From contig NC_015671.1 of NCBI RefSeq assembly GCF_000218545.1, forward strand, positions 3,100,001 through 3,164,000: a stretch of DNA of 64,000 nt, given 5' to 3'. Shown piece after piece: positions 15,867 through 23,595 of this stretch. The notes beneath the pieces were generated by a model. The model was not told where the DNA came from, searched no databases, and worked only from the letters and a program-made list of their open reading frames with translations. The position numbers were made by a program, and so were the translations under genes. This stretch comes from Cellulomonas gilvus ATCC 13127 (lineage in GTDB: Bacteria; Actinomycetota; Actinomycetes; Actinomycetales; Cellulomonadaceae). Every line of letters begins with the position of its first letter. Position 1 is the first letter of the stretch.

Positions 15867-16528
15867 GCGGCGTTCTGGTGGTCGAGGACGAGGCGCGGAT
15901 CGCGTCCTTCGTCGCCAAGGGCCTGCGCGCGGCGGGCTACGCACCCACCGTCGTCGGGACCGCACGCGAGGCGCTCGACCTGGCGCTCAGCGGCGAGATG
16001 GACCTCATGGTGCTCGACATCGGGCTGCCCGACGGGAACGGGTTCGACGTGCTGCGCCAGGTCCGTGCCGCGGGCTCGCGCCTGCCCGTCATCATCCTCA
16101 CGGCCCGCAGCTCGGTGGAGGACACGGTGGCCGGGCTCGAGGGCGGGGCCGACGACTACATGGCCAAGCCGTTCCGGTTCGAGGAGCTGCTCGCGCGCGT
16201 ACGGCTGCGGCTGCGCACCGACCAGGACGCGGGTGACGACACGACCGTGCTGCGCCGCGGCGCCGTGACGCTCGACCTGCGCTCGCGCCGCGCGACCGTC
16301 GACGGGCGCGTCGTCGACCTGTCCGCGCGCGAGTTCGCGCTCGCCGAGACGTTCCTGCGCAACGCCGGGTCGGCGCTGTCCCGCGAGCAGCTGCTCTCGC
16401 GCGTGTGGGGCTACGACTTCGACCCGTCGTCCAACGTGGTGGACGTCTACGTGCGGTACCTGCGGACCAAGCTGGGCGCCGGGCTCATCACGACCGTGCG
16501 GGGCGTCGGCTACCGGTTCGAGGCGTAG
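15863..16528 (+). CDS. OmpR-family response regulator, orphaned by the insertion
   Basis: A complete 221-residue regulator: receiver with VVEDEARI, phosphoacceptor Asp in VLDIGLPDG and YMAKPF, followed by a winged helix ending TVRGVGYRFEA. Start ATG 15863 overlaps the kinase stop. Its kinase partner is truncated, and its own promoter, probably upstream of that kinase, has been displaced by the island, so expression may now depend on readthrough from the copper sensor genes. Its 3' end overlaps the convergent phosphotransferase gene by 19 bases. The original signal is unknown. Confidence 0.85.
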   Translation: MSGVLVVEDEARIASFVAKGLRAAGYAPTVVGTAREALDLALSGEMDLMVLDIGLPDGNGFDVLRQVRAAGSRLPVIILTARSSVEDTVAGLEGGADDYMAKPFRFEELLARVRLRLRTDQDAGDDTTVLRRGAVTLDLRSRRATVDGRVVDLSAREFALAETFLRNAGSALSREQLLSRVWGYDFDPSSNVVDVYVRYLRTKLGAGLITTVRGVGYRFEA

Positions 16529-17757
16529 ACCCCGCCGACGAGCTCCTCGGCAGCGGTCAGGAGCCGCTCGGCCTCGTCGTGCGGCTCCGCGGGGTCCGCG
16601 GGCAGCGCACCCGCCGCGAGCGAGAGCAGCACCCCCGCGGTGCGGACGCGCAACGCGTCCGGGTCGACGAACCCGCCCGCCTGCTCGGTCCATGCCGCGG
16701 CGACGGCCAGCAGCTCGGGCGTCGGGGGCCGCACCGCCCGCAGGTGCGCCAGCAGGCACGCCACGTCGTCCACCAGGTGCCCGGGCCCGACCGTGTCCAC
16801 GTCGAGCAGGCCCGTGGGGCGCGCATCGGCGCCGACCAGGAGCTGACCCTCGTGCAGGTCGCCGTGCGTCGGCACCACGGGACCCGCGTCCGTGCGCCGC
16901 AGGCCACGCCGGACCGCGTCCGCGAGCCCCTGGGCGCGCTCCGCGAGCGCGGGACGCACCGCGAGCGCGTGCCCGTAGGAGTGCGCACGCGCCGACCAGG
17001 GGCGCCGGGCCGGGAGGTCGAGCGTGGCCGCGGGGAGCGCCTGCACCACCGCGAGCACATCGTCGAGCGGCACGTCGGCGCCCGCGACCAGCGCCTCGAG
17101 CAGCGGCGTCCCCGCGAGCGCATGCAGCACCACGAGCCCGTCGTCGTCCGCGCGCGCCACGTGCGGCACGGGGACGCCCGCAGCCGCGAGCAGGCGGTGC
17201 CGCGCCACCACGTCGGCGGCGTTGCCGTCCGCCGGGCGCAGCACCTTGACGAACCACGGCACGCCGTCGCACTCGGCGCGCACCACGGCCCGGCGCAGCG
17301 GCCGGTACCCGACCAGGTCGAGCGCGGTCACGGGGCCCGAGCCCGCGAGCGCGGGGGCCAGCAGCGCCGGGTCGCACGCGCGGCGCAGCGCGGGCAGCAG
17401 CGGGTCGTCCGGGTGCCGCCACACCACCACGTCCCCCGCGGGTCCGGTCGCGACGAGCGTGCGCGGCACGTCACGCGGGCAGGACCGGGACGACGATGCG
17501 AGCAGGTACTCCACGACGCCCGCGCGCTGCACGGCGTACCCGACCGTGACGCCGTCACCCGGCCGGTGGTGCACCGCGTCGACCCGCCAGGAACCGGGGG
17601 GCAGCGCCGCGGTGCCGAGCGCCGCGGCGAGCAGGTCGCCCGCACCCGCGCCGGTGAGGACCGCGAGCGCGGCCGCCTCGTCGGCCGCCGCCGGCGCGGG
17701 AGCGTGCCGGCTCCCGCGCCGTGCAGCATGGTCGTCACCGCGGGGGCTCGTGCTCAT
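16510..17757 (-). CDS. Aminoglycoside-phosphotransferase-like kinase
   Basis: A 415-residue protein with an APH-type kinase fold in its C-terminal two thirds. The catalytic loop is visible as THGDLHEGQLLV (residues about 305-316) and the metal-binding Asp in LLDVDTVGPG. A Lys in WFVKVLRP is the likely ATP-binding residue. The first 120 residues look like an additional domain rich in Ala and Pro. Substrate cannot be told: such proteins phosphorylate small alcohols or sugars (for example, maltose or aminoglycosides). ATG 17757 is used because upstream codons lack a start with context. Convergent with the response regulator. Confidence 0.7.
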   Translation of the reverse strand: MSTSPRGDDHAARRGSRHAPAPAAADEAAALAVLTGAGAGDLLAAALGTAALPPGSWRVDAVHHRPGDGVTVGYAVQRAGVVEYLLASSSRSCPRDVPRTLVATGPAGDVVVWRHPDDPLLPALRRACDPALLAPALAGSGPVTALDLVGYRPLRRAVVRAECDGVPWFVKVLRPADGNAADVVARHRLLAAAGVPVPHVARADDDGLVVLHALAGTPLLEALVAGADVPLDDVLAVVQALPAATLDLPARRPWSARAHSYGHALAVRPALAERAQGLADAVRRGLRRTDAGPVVPTHGDLHEGQLLVGADARPTGLLDVDTVGPGHLVDDVACLLAHLRAVRPPTPELLAVAAAWTEQAGGFVDPDALRVRTAGVLLSLAAGALPADPAEPHDEAERLLTAAEELVGGVYASNR

Positions 17758-17789
17758 CGGGTCAGCATCCCCCGCGCGGCCGGTCGGGC

Positions 17790-18278
17790 TCAGTCGTCGG
17801 CGCTCGGCGCGCTGACCGGGGACTGCGGCGTGACGGGCGACGCGGGCGTCACCGGCGTGACCGGGCTGGCGGGCGTGACGGACGTGGCCGCGCTGCCCGA
17901 GGTCACGGCGCTGCCGGACGTGATCGCCGTGACGCTGGTGACCACCGAGGAGTTCTCCGTGCGCGTGGGGTCGCTCGCCCCCGGCGACGGCGTGGGGTGC
18001 GGCGCGAGGCTCGACTCGTCGGTCGGGCGTGCGCGGTCGTCGGACCGGTGCGTCGCGTCGTCGGACGGGTACGCCGACCGGTGGGTCGCGTCGTCGGACG
18101 GCGCCGACGCGTCGTCGGACGGCAGGGCGGTCCGGGTGGTGCCGGCGGGTGTCGTCGTGCTCGACGGCGTGGCGGGCGAGCCGTCCGGCGTGGACGCCGC
18201 CAGGGCGCTGCCGCCCGCGACGGCGACGGCGCCCAGGGTGCCGGAGATGATCCAGACGGAACGGGGGAGCTGACGCAT
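17790..18278 (-). CDS. Small Ser/Thr/Asp-rich exported or membrane-anchored protein
   Basis: A 162-residue protein with one N-terminal hydrophobic segment (WIISGTLGAVAVAGGSALAA) that may be a signal or anchor. The rest is a low-complexity tail with repeats of PSDDA(T/S)HRS type and later VTPASPVTPV units. It is likely extracytoplasmic and disordered. Start ATG 18278 has GAGGAGAA just upstream. A 16-bp perfect hairpin sits 14 bases before the start codon in the leader. Function unknown; no family recognised. Confidence 0.65.
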   Translation of the reverse strand: MRQLPRSVWIISGTLGAVAVAGGSALAASTPDGSPATPSSTTTPAGTTRTALPSDDASAPSDDATHRSAYPSDDATHRSDDRARPTDESSLAPHPTPSPGASDPTRTENSSVVTSVTAITSGSAVTSGSAATSVTPASPVTPVTPASPVTPQSPVSAPSADD

Positions 18279-18291
18279 GGGGTTCTCCTCG

Positions 18292-18328
18292 GTCGGTGGT
18301 GCCACGGTCCCTCCGTGGCACCACCGAC
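18292..18328. repeat. Perfect 16-bp hairpin in the leader of the 18278 gene
   Basis: GTCGGTGGTGCCACGG (18292-18307) pairs perfectly with CCGTGGCACCACCGAC (18313-18328) around a 5-base loop. It lies directly upstream of the ribosome site of the minus-strand gene. No T-run follows, so it is not a canonical terminator. It could control translation or mRNA stability. Confidence 0.6.
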
Positions 18329-18363
18329 GTTCGTCGTCGCGGATGAGGTCTCCAGGAGCGCGC

Positions 18364-18381
18364 GATGAGAGGTCTCTCATC
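18364..18381. promoter_or_regulatory. Palindromic operator-like site between divergent genes
   Basis: GATGAGAG-GT-CTCTCATC is a perfect 8-bp dyad with a 2-base centre, placed between the minus-strand gene at 18278 and the plus-strand gene at 18427. A related half (GATGAGGTCTC) recurs at 18342-18352. This looks like a dimeric repressor site; the regulator is unknown. Confidence 0.45.
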
Positions 18382-18426
18382 CACGCGTGCGGCCGAAGGC
18401 ACGGCCACCGCGGCTAGGCTGCGCGC

Positions 18427-19134
18427 GTGAGCATCCCGGCCGAGGCGGACCAGGCGCCCGCCGGAGCACCCGGCCGCGCGCGGCGTCGGCGCGTGCGCCG
18501 TGCGCTGTGGGTCGCGCTCGGGGTGGTCGTCACGCTCGCGGTCCCGCTGGTGTGGGTGCAGGGCACCGGTCAGGCCCACCTGCGCAGCCTCGACTCGGTG
18601 GACGACGCGCCCGTGGCGATCGTGTTCGGCGCGGGCCTGCGGCCCGACGGCTCCCCGTCCACCTACCTGCGCCGCCGGCTCGACGCCGCACAGTCGCTGT
18701 ACGACGCGGGCAAGGTCCAGGTGATCCTGGTCAGCGGCGACAGCGGCTCGGTGGGGCACGACGAGCCGTCGGCCATGCGCGACCACCTCGTCGAGCACGG
18801 CGTCCCGGAGCGGGACGTCGTGCTCGACTACGCGGGATTCGATACGCACGACACGTGCGTGCGCGCGCACCGGGTGTTCGGGGTGGACCGCGCCGTCGTC
18901 CTCACGCAGGACTACCACGTGCGCCGCGCGGTGTTCTCGTGCATCGCGGCCGGCATCACCACGCAGGGCGTCGGCGTCTCGTCGGCGAGCGTCCAGCCCG
19001 GTCAGCTGTGGCAGTGGCGGCTGCGCGAGGTGCCCGCGTCGTACAAGGCCTGGTGGGACGGCCTGACGCACCGGCGCCCGGTCTACCTGGGTCCGGACGA
19101 GCCGGGCGTGCAGGACGCGCTGACCACGCCCTGA
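18427..19134 (+). CDS. SanA/YdcF-family DUF218 membrane protein
   Basis: A 235-residue protein with an Arg-rich N-terminus, one membrane span (about 25-45) and an extracytoplasmic DUF218 domain. Domain hallmarks are AIVFGAGL, LILVSGD-type VILVSGDSG, the acidic GFDTHDTCVRA and TQDYHVRRA. SanA-type proteins affect envelope permeability to vancomycin; the reaction is unknown. The start is GTG 18427. It stands alone, divergent from the preceding gene and followed by a HAD hydrolase after 37 bases. Confidence 0.75.
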   Translation: MSIPAEADQAPAGAPGRARRRRVRRALWVALGVVVTLAVPLVWVQGTGQAHLRSLDSVDDAPVAIVFGAGLRPDGSPSTYLRRRLDAAQSLYDAGKVQVILVSGDSGSVGHDEPSAMRDHLVEHGVPERDVVLDYAGFDTHDTCVRAHRVFGVDRAVVLTQDYHVRRAVFSCIAAGITTQGVGVSSASVQPGQLWQWRLREVPASYKAWWDGLTHRRPVYLGPDEPGVQDALTTP

Positions 19135-19171
19135 TCCCCGGGCACGGTTCGCGGTGGGAGAGGATCGACGC

Positions 19172-20005
19172 ATGCCCACCAGCCATGCCCCCGCACCCGA
19201 CGTGCGCCTGGTCGCGCTCGACATGGACGGTTCGCTGCTCGACGACGACAAGAACCTGCCGGATTCGTTCTGGCCGGTGCTCGAGGAGATGCTCGATCGC
19301 GGCATCGTGGTCTGCCCGGCCTCCGGCCGGCAGTACGCGACGCTGCGTGCGCAGTTCGCGCGGGACGACCTCACGTACGTCGCGGAGAACGGGGCGATCG
19401 TGGTCAGCGGAGGCCGGACCGTCGCGGTCACGGCGCTCGACCCGGGCACAGCACGCGACGTGGTGCGCACGGTCCGCGCCGCGGTCGCGGACGGCGCCGA
19501 GCACGGCACCGTCCTGTGCGGCGAGCGGTCCGCGTACGTCGAGCGGACCGACGACGCGTTCCTGCAGCACGTGCGCCCGTACTACCGGCGCCTCGAGCTG
19601 GTCGAGGACCTCACCGCGGTGCAGGACACCGTGCTCAAGGTCGCGGTGTACGACTTCGGCCCCGCGCAGGACGGGGCGGGGCCCCTGCTGGAGCCGTTCG
19701 GCGGTGCCGCGCGCGTGCTCGTCTCGGGCCGGCACTGGGTGGACGTGATGCACCTGGACGCGGACAAGGGCGCGGCCGTCCGGGCCCTGCAGAAGCACCT
19801 CGGCATCGGACCCGAGCAGACCATGGCGTTCGGCGACTACCTGAACGACGTGGGCATGCTCGAGGCGGCCCACTGGTCGTACGCGATGGCCAACGGCCAC
19901 CCGGACGTGCTGGCACGCGCACGGTTCGTCGCGCCGTCCAACAACGACGCGGGCGTGGTCCGCACGCTCGTCGAGACGCTGCGGCTGACGCCGACGGCTG
20001 GCTAG
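19172..20005 (+). CDS. Cof-type HAD-superfamily phosphatase
   Basis: A 277-residue HAD hydrolase of the Cof/YidA subfamily. Motif I is DMDGSLLDDD (nucleophile Asp near residue 18), motif II the Ser in CPASGRQ, motif III a Lys in DADKGAAV, and motif IV FGDYLNDVGML. The C2B cap sits between motifs II and III. It likely dephosphorylates sugar phosphates or flavin/pyridoxal phosphates; the exact substrate is not readable. ATG 19172 is chosen with GGGAGAGG upstream. The downstream hydrolase begins 9 bases later, so the two are probably cotranscribed. Confidence 0.85.
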   Translation: MPTSHAPAPDVRLVALDMDGSLLDDDKNLPDSFWPVLEEMLDRGIVVCPASGRQYATLRAQFARDDLTYVAENGAIVVSGGRTVAVTALDPGTARDVVRTVRAAVADGAEHGTVLCGERSAYVERTDDAFLQHVRPYYRRLELVEDLTAVQDTVLKVAVYDFGPAQDGAGPLLEPFGGAARVLVSGRHWVDVMHLDADKGAAVRALQKHLGIGPEQTMAFGDYLNDVGMLEAAHWSYAMANGHPDVLARARFVAPSNNDAGVVRTLVETLRLTPTAG

Positions 20006-20014
20006 CCTGGCCGC

Positions 20015-20593
20015 ATGGCCGATGCGCTGACCCATCCCGACCCCGCACGCGTCGCGGGCGTGGTGCTCACGCCCGGTGCCGGCGCCGATCGCGACCACCC
20101 GACGCTCCGGGCGCTCGAGGAGGCCCTGGCGCCGCTCCCGGTGCTGCGGCTGAACTTCCCGAACCGCGACCGCGGGAAGGCCGGCCCGGAACGCGCAGAG
20201 GTGGCGATCCCGTTCCTGCACGAGCGCGTGACGCAGTGGGCCGACGAGCTCGGCGTCGGAACGGACCGCATCGTCGTGGGCGGACGCTCGTTCGGAGGCC
20301 GCATGAGCTCGATCGCGGTCGCGCAGGGCCTGCACGTCGCGGGGCTGCTGCTGCTGTCCTACCCGCTGCACCCGCCGGGCCGGCCCGACGACCTGCGCAT
20401 CGACCACCTGCCCCAGGTGAGCGTCCCGGTGCTCGCGGTCAGCGGGGCCACGGACCCGTACGGCTCGCCCGACGAGCTGGCCCGCCACCTCGCGACGATC
20501 ACGGGTCCGTTGAGCCTGGTGACCGTCCCCGGGACGCACGGCCCGCCGGACGCGCCGGTGGTCGCGGCCGTGACCGCGTGGCTCGGCCGCTGA
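20015..20593 (+). CDS. KANL3/Tex30-type alpha/beta hydrolase
   Basis: A 192-residue single-domain hydrolase. The nucleophile elbow is GRSFGG (Ser near residue 92), preceded by an oxyanion-type LTPGAGADRDH motif. The acid is probably the Asp in SGATDPYG and the base the His in VPGTHG. Length and motifs fit the dienelactone-hydrolase-like KANL3/Tex30 group of unknown substrate. It is closely spaced behind the HAD gene and ends in a hairpin shared with the convergent macro-domain gene. Confidence 0.75.
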   Translation: MADALTHPDPARVAGVVLTPGAGADRDHPTLRALEEALAPLPVLRLNFPNRDRGKAGPERAEVAIPFLHERVTQWADELGVGTDRIVVGGRSFGGRMSSIAVAQGLHVAGLLLLSYPLHPPGRPDDLRIDHLPQVSVPVLAVSGATDPYGSPDELARHLATITGPLSLVTVPGTHGPPDAPVVAAVTAWLGR

Positions 20594-20626
20594 CGCTCAG
20601 CCCGGGCAGCGGCTGAGCTGAGCGTC
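20592..20626. terminator. Bidirectional hairpin terminator
   Basis: GACGCTCAG (20592-20600) pairs perfectly with CTGAGCGTC (20618-20626). It overlaps the stop codons of the two convergent genes, as expected of a shared terminator in a GC-rich genome; no clear T-run. Confidence 0.5.
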
Positions 20627-21145
20627 GAACGCCGCGAGCGCCGCAGGCGAGAACAGCACGAACCGCACCAGCTCGACACCCCCGTCGTCGGCCGCGGTCC
20701 CCTGCTGCCACGCGCGTACCGCGTGCAGCGCGATGTCCGCGACGTCCCCCACGTCCCAGCCGTAGGCACCCGCGCTCACCGCCGGGAACGCGATGCTCCG
20801 CGCGCCCAGGTGCACGGCGATCTCGAGCGAGGACAGGAAGCAGGCCGCGAGCATCGGCGCGTCGCGCTCGCCCGCATGCCAGTTGGGTCCCACGGTGTGC
20901 ACCACCCAGCGCGCGGGCAGGTCGAACGCGGGCGTCGCGACCGAGCGTCCGGGGGCGAGCCCGGCGGGCAGCCGGTCGGCCCGCAGCGCCCGGCACGCCT
21001 CGAGGAGCCCGGGGCCGGCGGCGGCGTGGATCGCTCCGTCCACTCCCCCTCCGCCGAGCAGGCTCGAGTTCGCGGCGTTGACGATCACGTCGACCTGCTG
21101 CCGGGTGATGTCGCCCTGGACTGCCTCGATCCGCATGGAGCCCAT
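20597..21145 (-). CDS. Macro-domain protein (ADP-ribose binding or hydrolysis)
   Basis: A 182-residue stand-alone macro domain. Visible motifs are the start IEAVQGDITRQQVDVIVNAANSS (shown in part by GDITRQ and VNAANSSL), the loop GGGGVDGAIHAAAG and the second ligand loop FPAVSAGAYGW. These bind ADP-ribose or O-acetyl-ADP-ribose; MacroD-type members remove mono-ADP-ribose from proteins. ATG 21145 has GGGAGA close upstream, and ATG 21136 is a fallback. It is transcribed toward the hydrolase gene. No partner ADP-ribosyltransferase is nearby. Confidence 0.85.
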   Translation of the reverse strand: MGSMRIEAVQGDITRQQVDVIVNAANSSLLGGGGVDGAIHAAAGPGLLEACRALRADRLPAGLAPGRSVATPAFDLPARWVVHTVGPNWHAGERDAPMLAACFLSSLEIAVHLGARSIAFPAVSAGAYGWDVGDVADIALHAVRAWQQGTAADDGGVELVRFVLFSPAALAAFDAQLSRCPG

Positions 21146-21194
21146 GCTCTCCCGCGACGCAGGGGCACGCACCTGCCCATCGTCCCGGACGCGA

Positions 21195-21229
21195 CGAGGC
21201 CCCTCCGTCGCTTACACGGAGGGGCCTCG
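21195..21229. repeat. 13-bp hairpin, first of a matching pair
   Basis: CGAGGCCCCTCCG (21195-21207) pairs perfectly with CGGAGGGGCCTCG (21217-21229). The loop holds CGCTTACA. The same core, CCCCTCCG-N-CGCTTAC-N-CGGAGGGG, recurs at 21751-21783 in the same orientation. Both lie between two divergent genes, so they are not simple gene-end terminators. Confidence 0.6.
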
Positions 21230-21283
21230 GCCTGCCGCCAGGCTAGGTCGAGGCGTGCGGCGGGCGGGTGAACGACACACGGC

Positions 21284-21373
21284 TCATCCACAAATTCTGT
21301 CCACAGCCCTGTGCTCGGCGCGTGTTCATCCAGGTCGGCCTGTGGACGCCGGTGTGGAGGACGGTGTGGACAA
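21284..21373. promoter_or_regulatory. Cluster of DnaA-box-like nonamers
   Basis: Within 90 bases there are TCATCCACA (21284) and CTGTCCACA (21297) on the plus strand. On the minus strand there are GCGTCCACA (21341-21349), a weaker TCCTCCACA (21353-21361) and a perfect actinobacterial box TTGTCCACA (21365-21373). No dnaA or dnaN is nearby, so this is not the usual origin. A DnaA-titrating or DnaA-regulated site is possible. Confidence 0.45.
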
Positions 21374-21750
21374 AGAAACCTCCGGGAAGCCCTTGTGGCG
21401 CTCGTCGCACCAGGACTAGAACTCGGTACATCGACCTCGACGGTTCGGGAACGGCGGACGAAAGCCCCTCCGGGGGACGGGTTCCGCAGGGACAGGACCA
21501 GCGAGGACGGGCCGGCCGGAGAACGGGCGACCACACCGACGGGGAGACCCGGAGGCTCGCGGATGACGACGCGAGGGGTCGCAACGGACCGAACGGTCGA
21601 TCGCAGTCCTCCCGCCCGCGGGTGGCCGGTTCGCCGGCCGACCGGGTGTCGGGACGGAGCCGCACCGTCACAGCGGCGCCGTCGGTCGGTTCGCCGGCCG
21701 GCACGGCACCCCGGGTCCGCCCGCGGGGGTCGATGGCCTGGGATCACGGG

Positions 21751-21783
21751 ACGGCCCCTCCGACGCTTACTCGGAGGGGCCGT
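21751..21783. repeat. 13-bp hairpin, second of a matching pair
   Basis: ACGGCCCCTCCGA (21751-21763) pairs perfectly with TCGGAGGGGCCGT (21771-21783) around loop CGCTTAC. It has the same core and loop as the hairpin at 21195-21229 and lies 45 bases upstream of the serpin start. Confidence 0.6.
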
Positions 21784-21828
21784 CTCGTCTGTCTGCAAGG
21801 CGCCGCCCGCCCGGCACATGGACAGGGC

Positions 21829-23118
21829 ATGGGCACACGACGAGAGACCATCGACCGCCGCCGACCGCGCTCGACCCACCGGGCGCACCGTGGTGCGGCG
21901 GTCGCCGCCGTCCTCCTCCTGGCCGGCTGCGCGTCGTCGGCCGCGGCCACAGGCCTGCAGACGGGCGAGGGGGAGCGCGAGCGGCTCGCCCTCACCGACG
22001 CCGCGGCGGTCGACGACGTGGTCGCGGCCACGTGGGAGCTCGGCATGCAGGCCCTGCGCTCGTCCGACGAGACAGGCGCCGCCGTGGTCTCGCCGTCCAG
22101 CCTGGTGACCGCGCTGTCCATGCTGGCCGAGGGTGCGAAGGGCGCCGAGGAGGACCCGTTCGCGGACGCGCTGGGCGCCTCCGGCGCGGCCCGGTCCGAC
22201 GCGGTCAACGCGCTGCTCGCATCCCTCGAGCGCTACGCGGGGCCCGCCGCCACGGTCGGTGAGGACACGCTGCCGCCGACGCCCGTGGTCCACACGGCGC
22301 AGCAGGTCGTGGTGGACGACTCGGACGAGCTGGTCGGCGGGTTCCTCGACCGCCTGCAGCGGTCGTACGGCGTGGGCGTCGAGGTCACGGACCTGCAGAC
22401 CGACGAAGGGCTCGAGCCCCTGAGCGACTGGGTGCGTGAGCACAGCGGCGGGCTCGTCGAGAAGACCGCGATCCAGCCCGACCCGTACCTGCTCGCCGTC
22501 CTCCAGGACGCGGTCACGCTGGCCGCCCGGTGGCAGACACCGCTCGACGGCGGCACCCGTGATGGCGAGTTCGCCTCCCCGGACGGCACGGTCCCGGCGC
22601 GCATGATGACGGCCTCGGACGACTTCGCGGTGGTCCACCGGGACGGCTGGACCGCGCTGCGCCTGCCGTTCACCGACGACCTCGCGATGGACGTGCTCCT
22701 GCCGCCCGAGGGGTCGACACAGGCGGACCGCCCCGCCACGGCGGACCCGGAGCTGGTCGCGGCGTTGTCCGCCGCGCTCGACGACGCCGAGCCCGGAGCG
22801 GCCGACGTCACCATGCCGCTGCTCGACCTCAGCACGACCACGGATCTCCTGCCGCTCGCCCACGAGCGCGGCCTGACCGCTGAGGTCTCCGACCTCGTCG
22901 AGAGCGGACCGGTCAACCTCGGCCAGGCGAAGCAGCAGGTGAGGCTCGAGGTGGGCGAGCAGGGCGCGCGCGCGGCCGCCGTCACCGAACTGGGCATCGT
23001 GTACGTGTCGATGCCCCTGGAGTCGGTCCGCGTCGACCGGCCGTTCCTCCTGACCGTGCGCGACGGCACCTCGGGCTGGCCCCTGTTCCTGGGCGCGGTC
23101 GAGGACCCGAACGCCTGA
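21829..23118 (+). CDS. Serpin-family lipoprotein
   Basis: A 429-residue exported serpin, a suicide inhibitor of serine (or cysteine) proteases. The N-terminus has an Arg-rich start, a hydrophobic stretch and lipobox LAGCAS (lipidated Cys near residue 34). The serpin fold shows helix-B signature VVSPSSLVTALSMLAEGA, a breach-region strand, and near the end the reactive-centre hinge GEQGARAAAVTEL followed by VDRPFLLTVRD. The Ala-rich hinge predicts an inhibitory rather than structural serpin. ATG 21829 is used because only this start places the signal peptide first. It is a single gene; its protease target is unknown. Confidence 0.85.
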   Translation: MGTRRETIDRRRPRSTHRAHRGAAVAAVLLLAGCASSAAATGLQTGEGERERLALTDAAAVDDVVAATWELGMQALRSSDETGAAVVSPSSLVTALSMLAEGAKGAEEDPFADALGASGAARSDAVNALLASLERYAGPAATVGEDTLPPTPVVHTAQQVVVDDSDELVGGFLDRLQRSYGVGVEVTDLQTDEGLEPLSDWVREHSGGLVEKTAIQPDPYLLAVLQDAVTLAARWQTPLDGGTRDGEFASPDGTVPARMMTASDDFAVVHRDGWTALRLPFTDDLAMDVLLPPEGSTQADRPATADPELVAALSAALDDAEPGAADVTMPLLDLSTTTDLLPLAHERGLTAEVSDLVESGPVNLGQAKQQVRLEVGEQGARAAAVTELGIVYVSMPLESVRVDRPFLLTVRDGTSGWPLFLGAVEDPNA

Positions 23119-23125
23119 CCGCGGG

Positions 23126-23159
23126 CCGGTCAGGTGGGCGCAGCCGGTCAGGTGGGCGC
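23126..23159. repeat. Short direct repeat at the dtd 3' end
   Basis: CCGGTCAGGTGGGCGC occurs at 23126-23141 and again at 23144-23159. The second copy contains the dtd stop codon, and the first repeats the last codons and stop just beyond it. It looks like a small tandem duplication in the gap between convergent genes. Confidence 0.6.
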
Positions 23160-23582
23160 CGACTCGAGCAGGATCGTCACGGGGCCGTCGTTCACCAGCT
23201 CGACGGCCATGTCGGCCCCGAACATGCCCGTGGCGACCTCGAGCCCGCGATCCCGCAGCGCGGCGACCACCGCGTCGACCAGCGGCTCGGCCACCGCACC
23301 CGGGGCCGCGGCGTTCCAGGTGGGCCGGCGCCCCTTGCGGGTGTCGCCGTACAGCGTGAACTGGCTGACCACGAGCACGGGTGCACCCGCGTCCACGGCC
23401 GAGCGCTCGTCGCGCAGGATCCGCAGCTCCGCGATCTTGCGCGCGATCACCTCGACCTGTGCGGGCCCGTCCCCCGGCGTCACCCCGACCAGCACGAGCA
23501 GCCCCGGCCGGTCCACGGCGCCGACGACGCGCCCCTCGACCGTGACCGACGCACGCGTCACGCGCTGCACGACCGCTCGCAC
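23148..23582 (-). CDS. dtd: D-aminoacyl-tRNA deacylase
   Basis: A 144-residue Dtd enzyme that cleaves D-amino acids (and Gly mischarged on tRNA-Ala) from tRNA, protecting translation in the cytosol. The family start is VRAVVQRV, the catalytic motif [12 protein letters not shown] and the C-terminal [11 protein letters not shown] are all present. GTG 23582 gives the canonical N-terminus; upstream codons read into Arg/Ser-rich non-family sequence. It lies 13 bases downstream of the asparaginase-like gene on the same strand. Confidence 0.93.
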   Translation of the reverse strand: MRAVVQRVTRASVTVEGRVVGAVDRPGLLVLVGVTPGDGPAQVEVIARKIAELRILRDERSAVDAGAPVLVVSQFTLYGDTRKGRRPTWNAAAPGAVAEPLVDAVVAALRDRGLEVATGMFGADMAVELVNDGPVTILLESAPT

Positions 23583-23595
23583 GTCCGGCCTCCCG

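Larger units (their letters stand above)
21230..21828. other. 600-base gap between macro-domain and serpin genes
   Basis: No supported gene. An open frame runs into the serpin gene from upstream, but its sequence is unlike a protein and is very Arg/Ser-rich. The stretch holds a cluster of DnaA-box-like nonamers (21284-21373), a second hairpin copy (21751-21783), and otherwise nothing recognisable. The middle part, 21400-21740, is featureless GC-rich DNA. Confidence 0.5.

Noticed and set aside
21284..21373. Chromosomal replication origin
   Set aside because: DnaA-like boxes are few and imperfect, there is no AT-rich unwinding element, and neither dnaA nor dnaN is nearby.
21268..21828. A 187-residue N-terminal extension of the serpin
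   Set aside because: The in-frame upstream stretch is Arg/Ser-rich and non-protein-like, crosses a strong hairpin, and would bury the lipoprotein signal.
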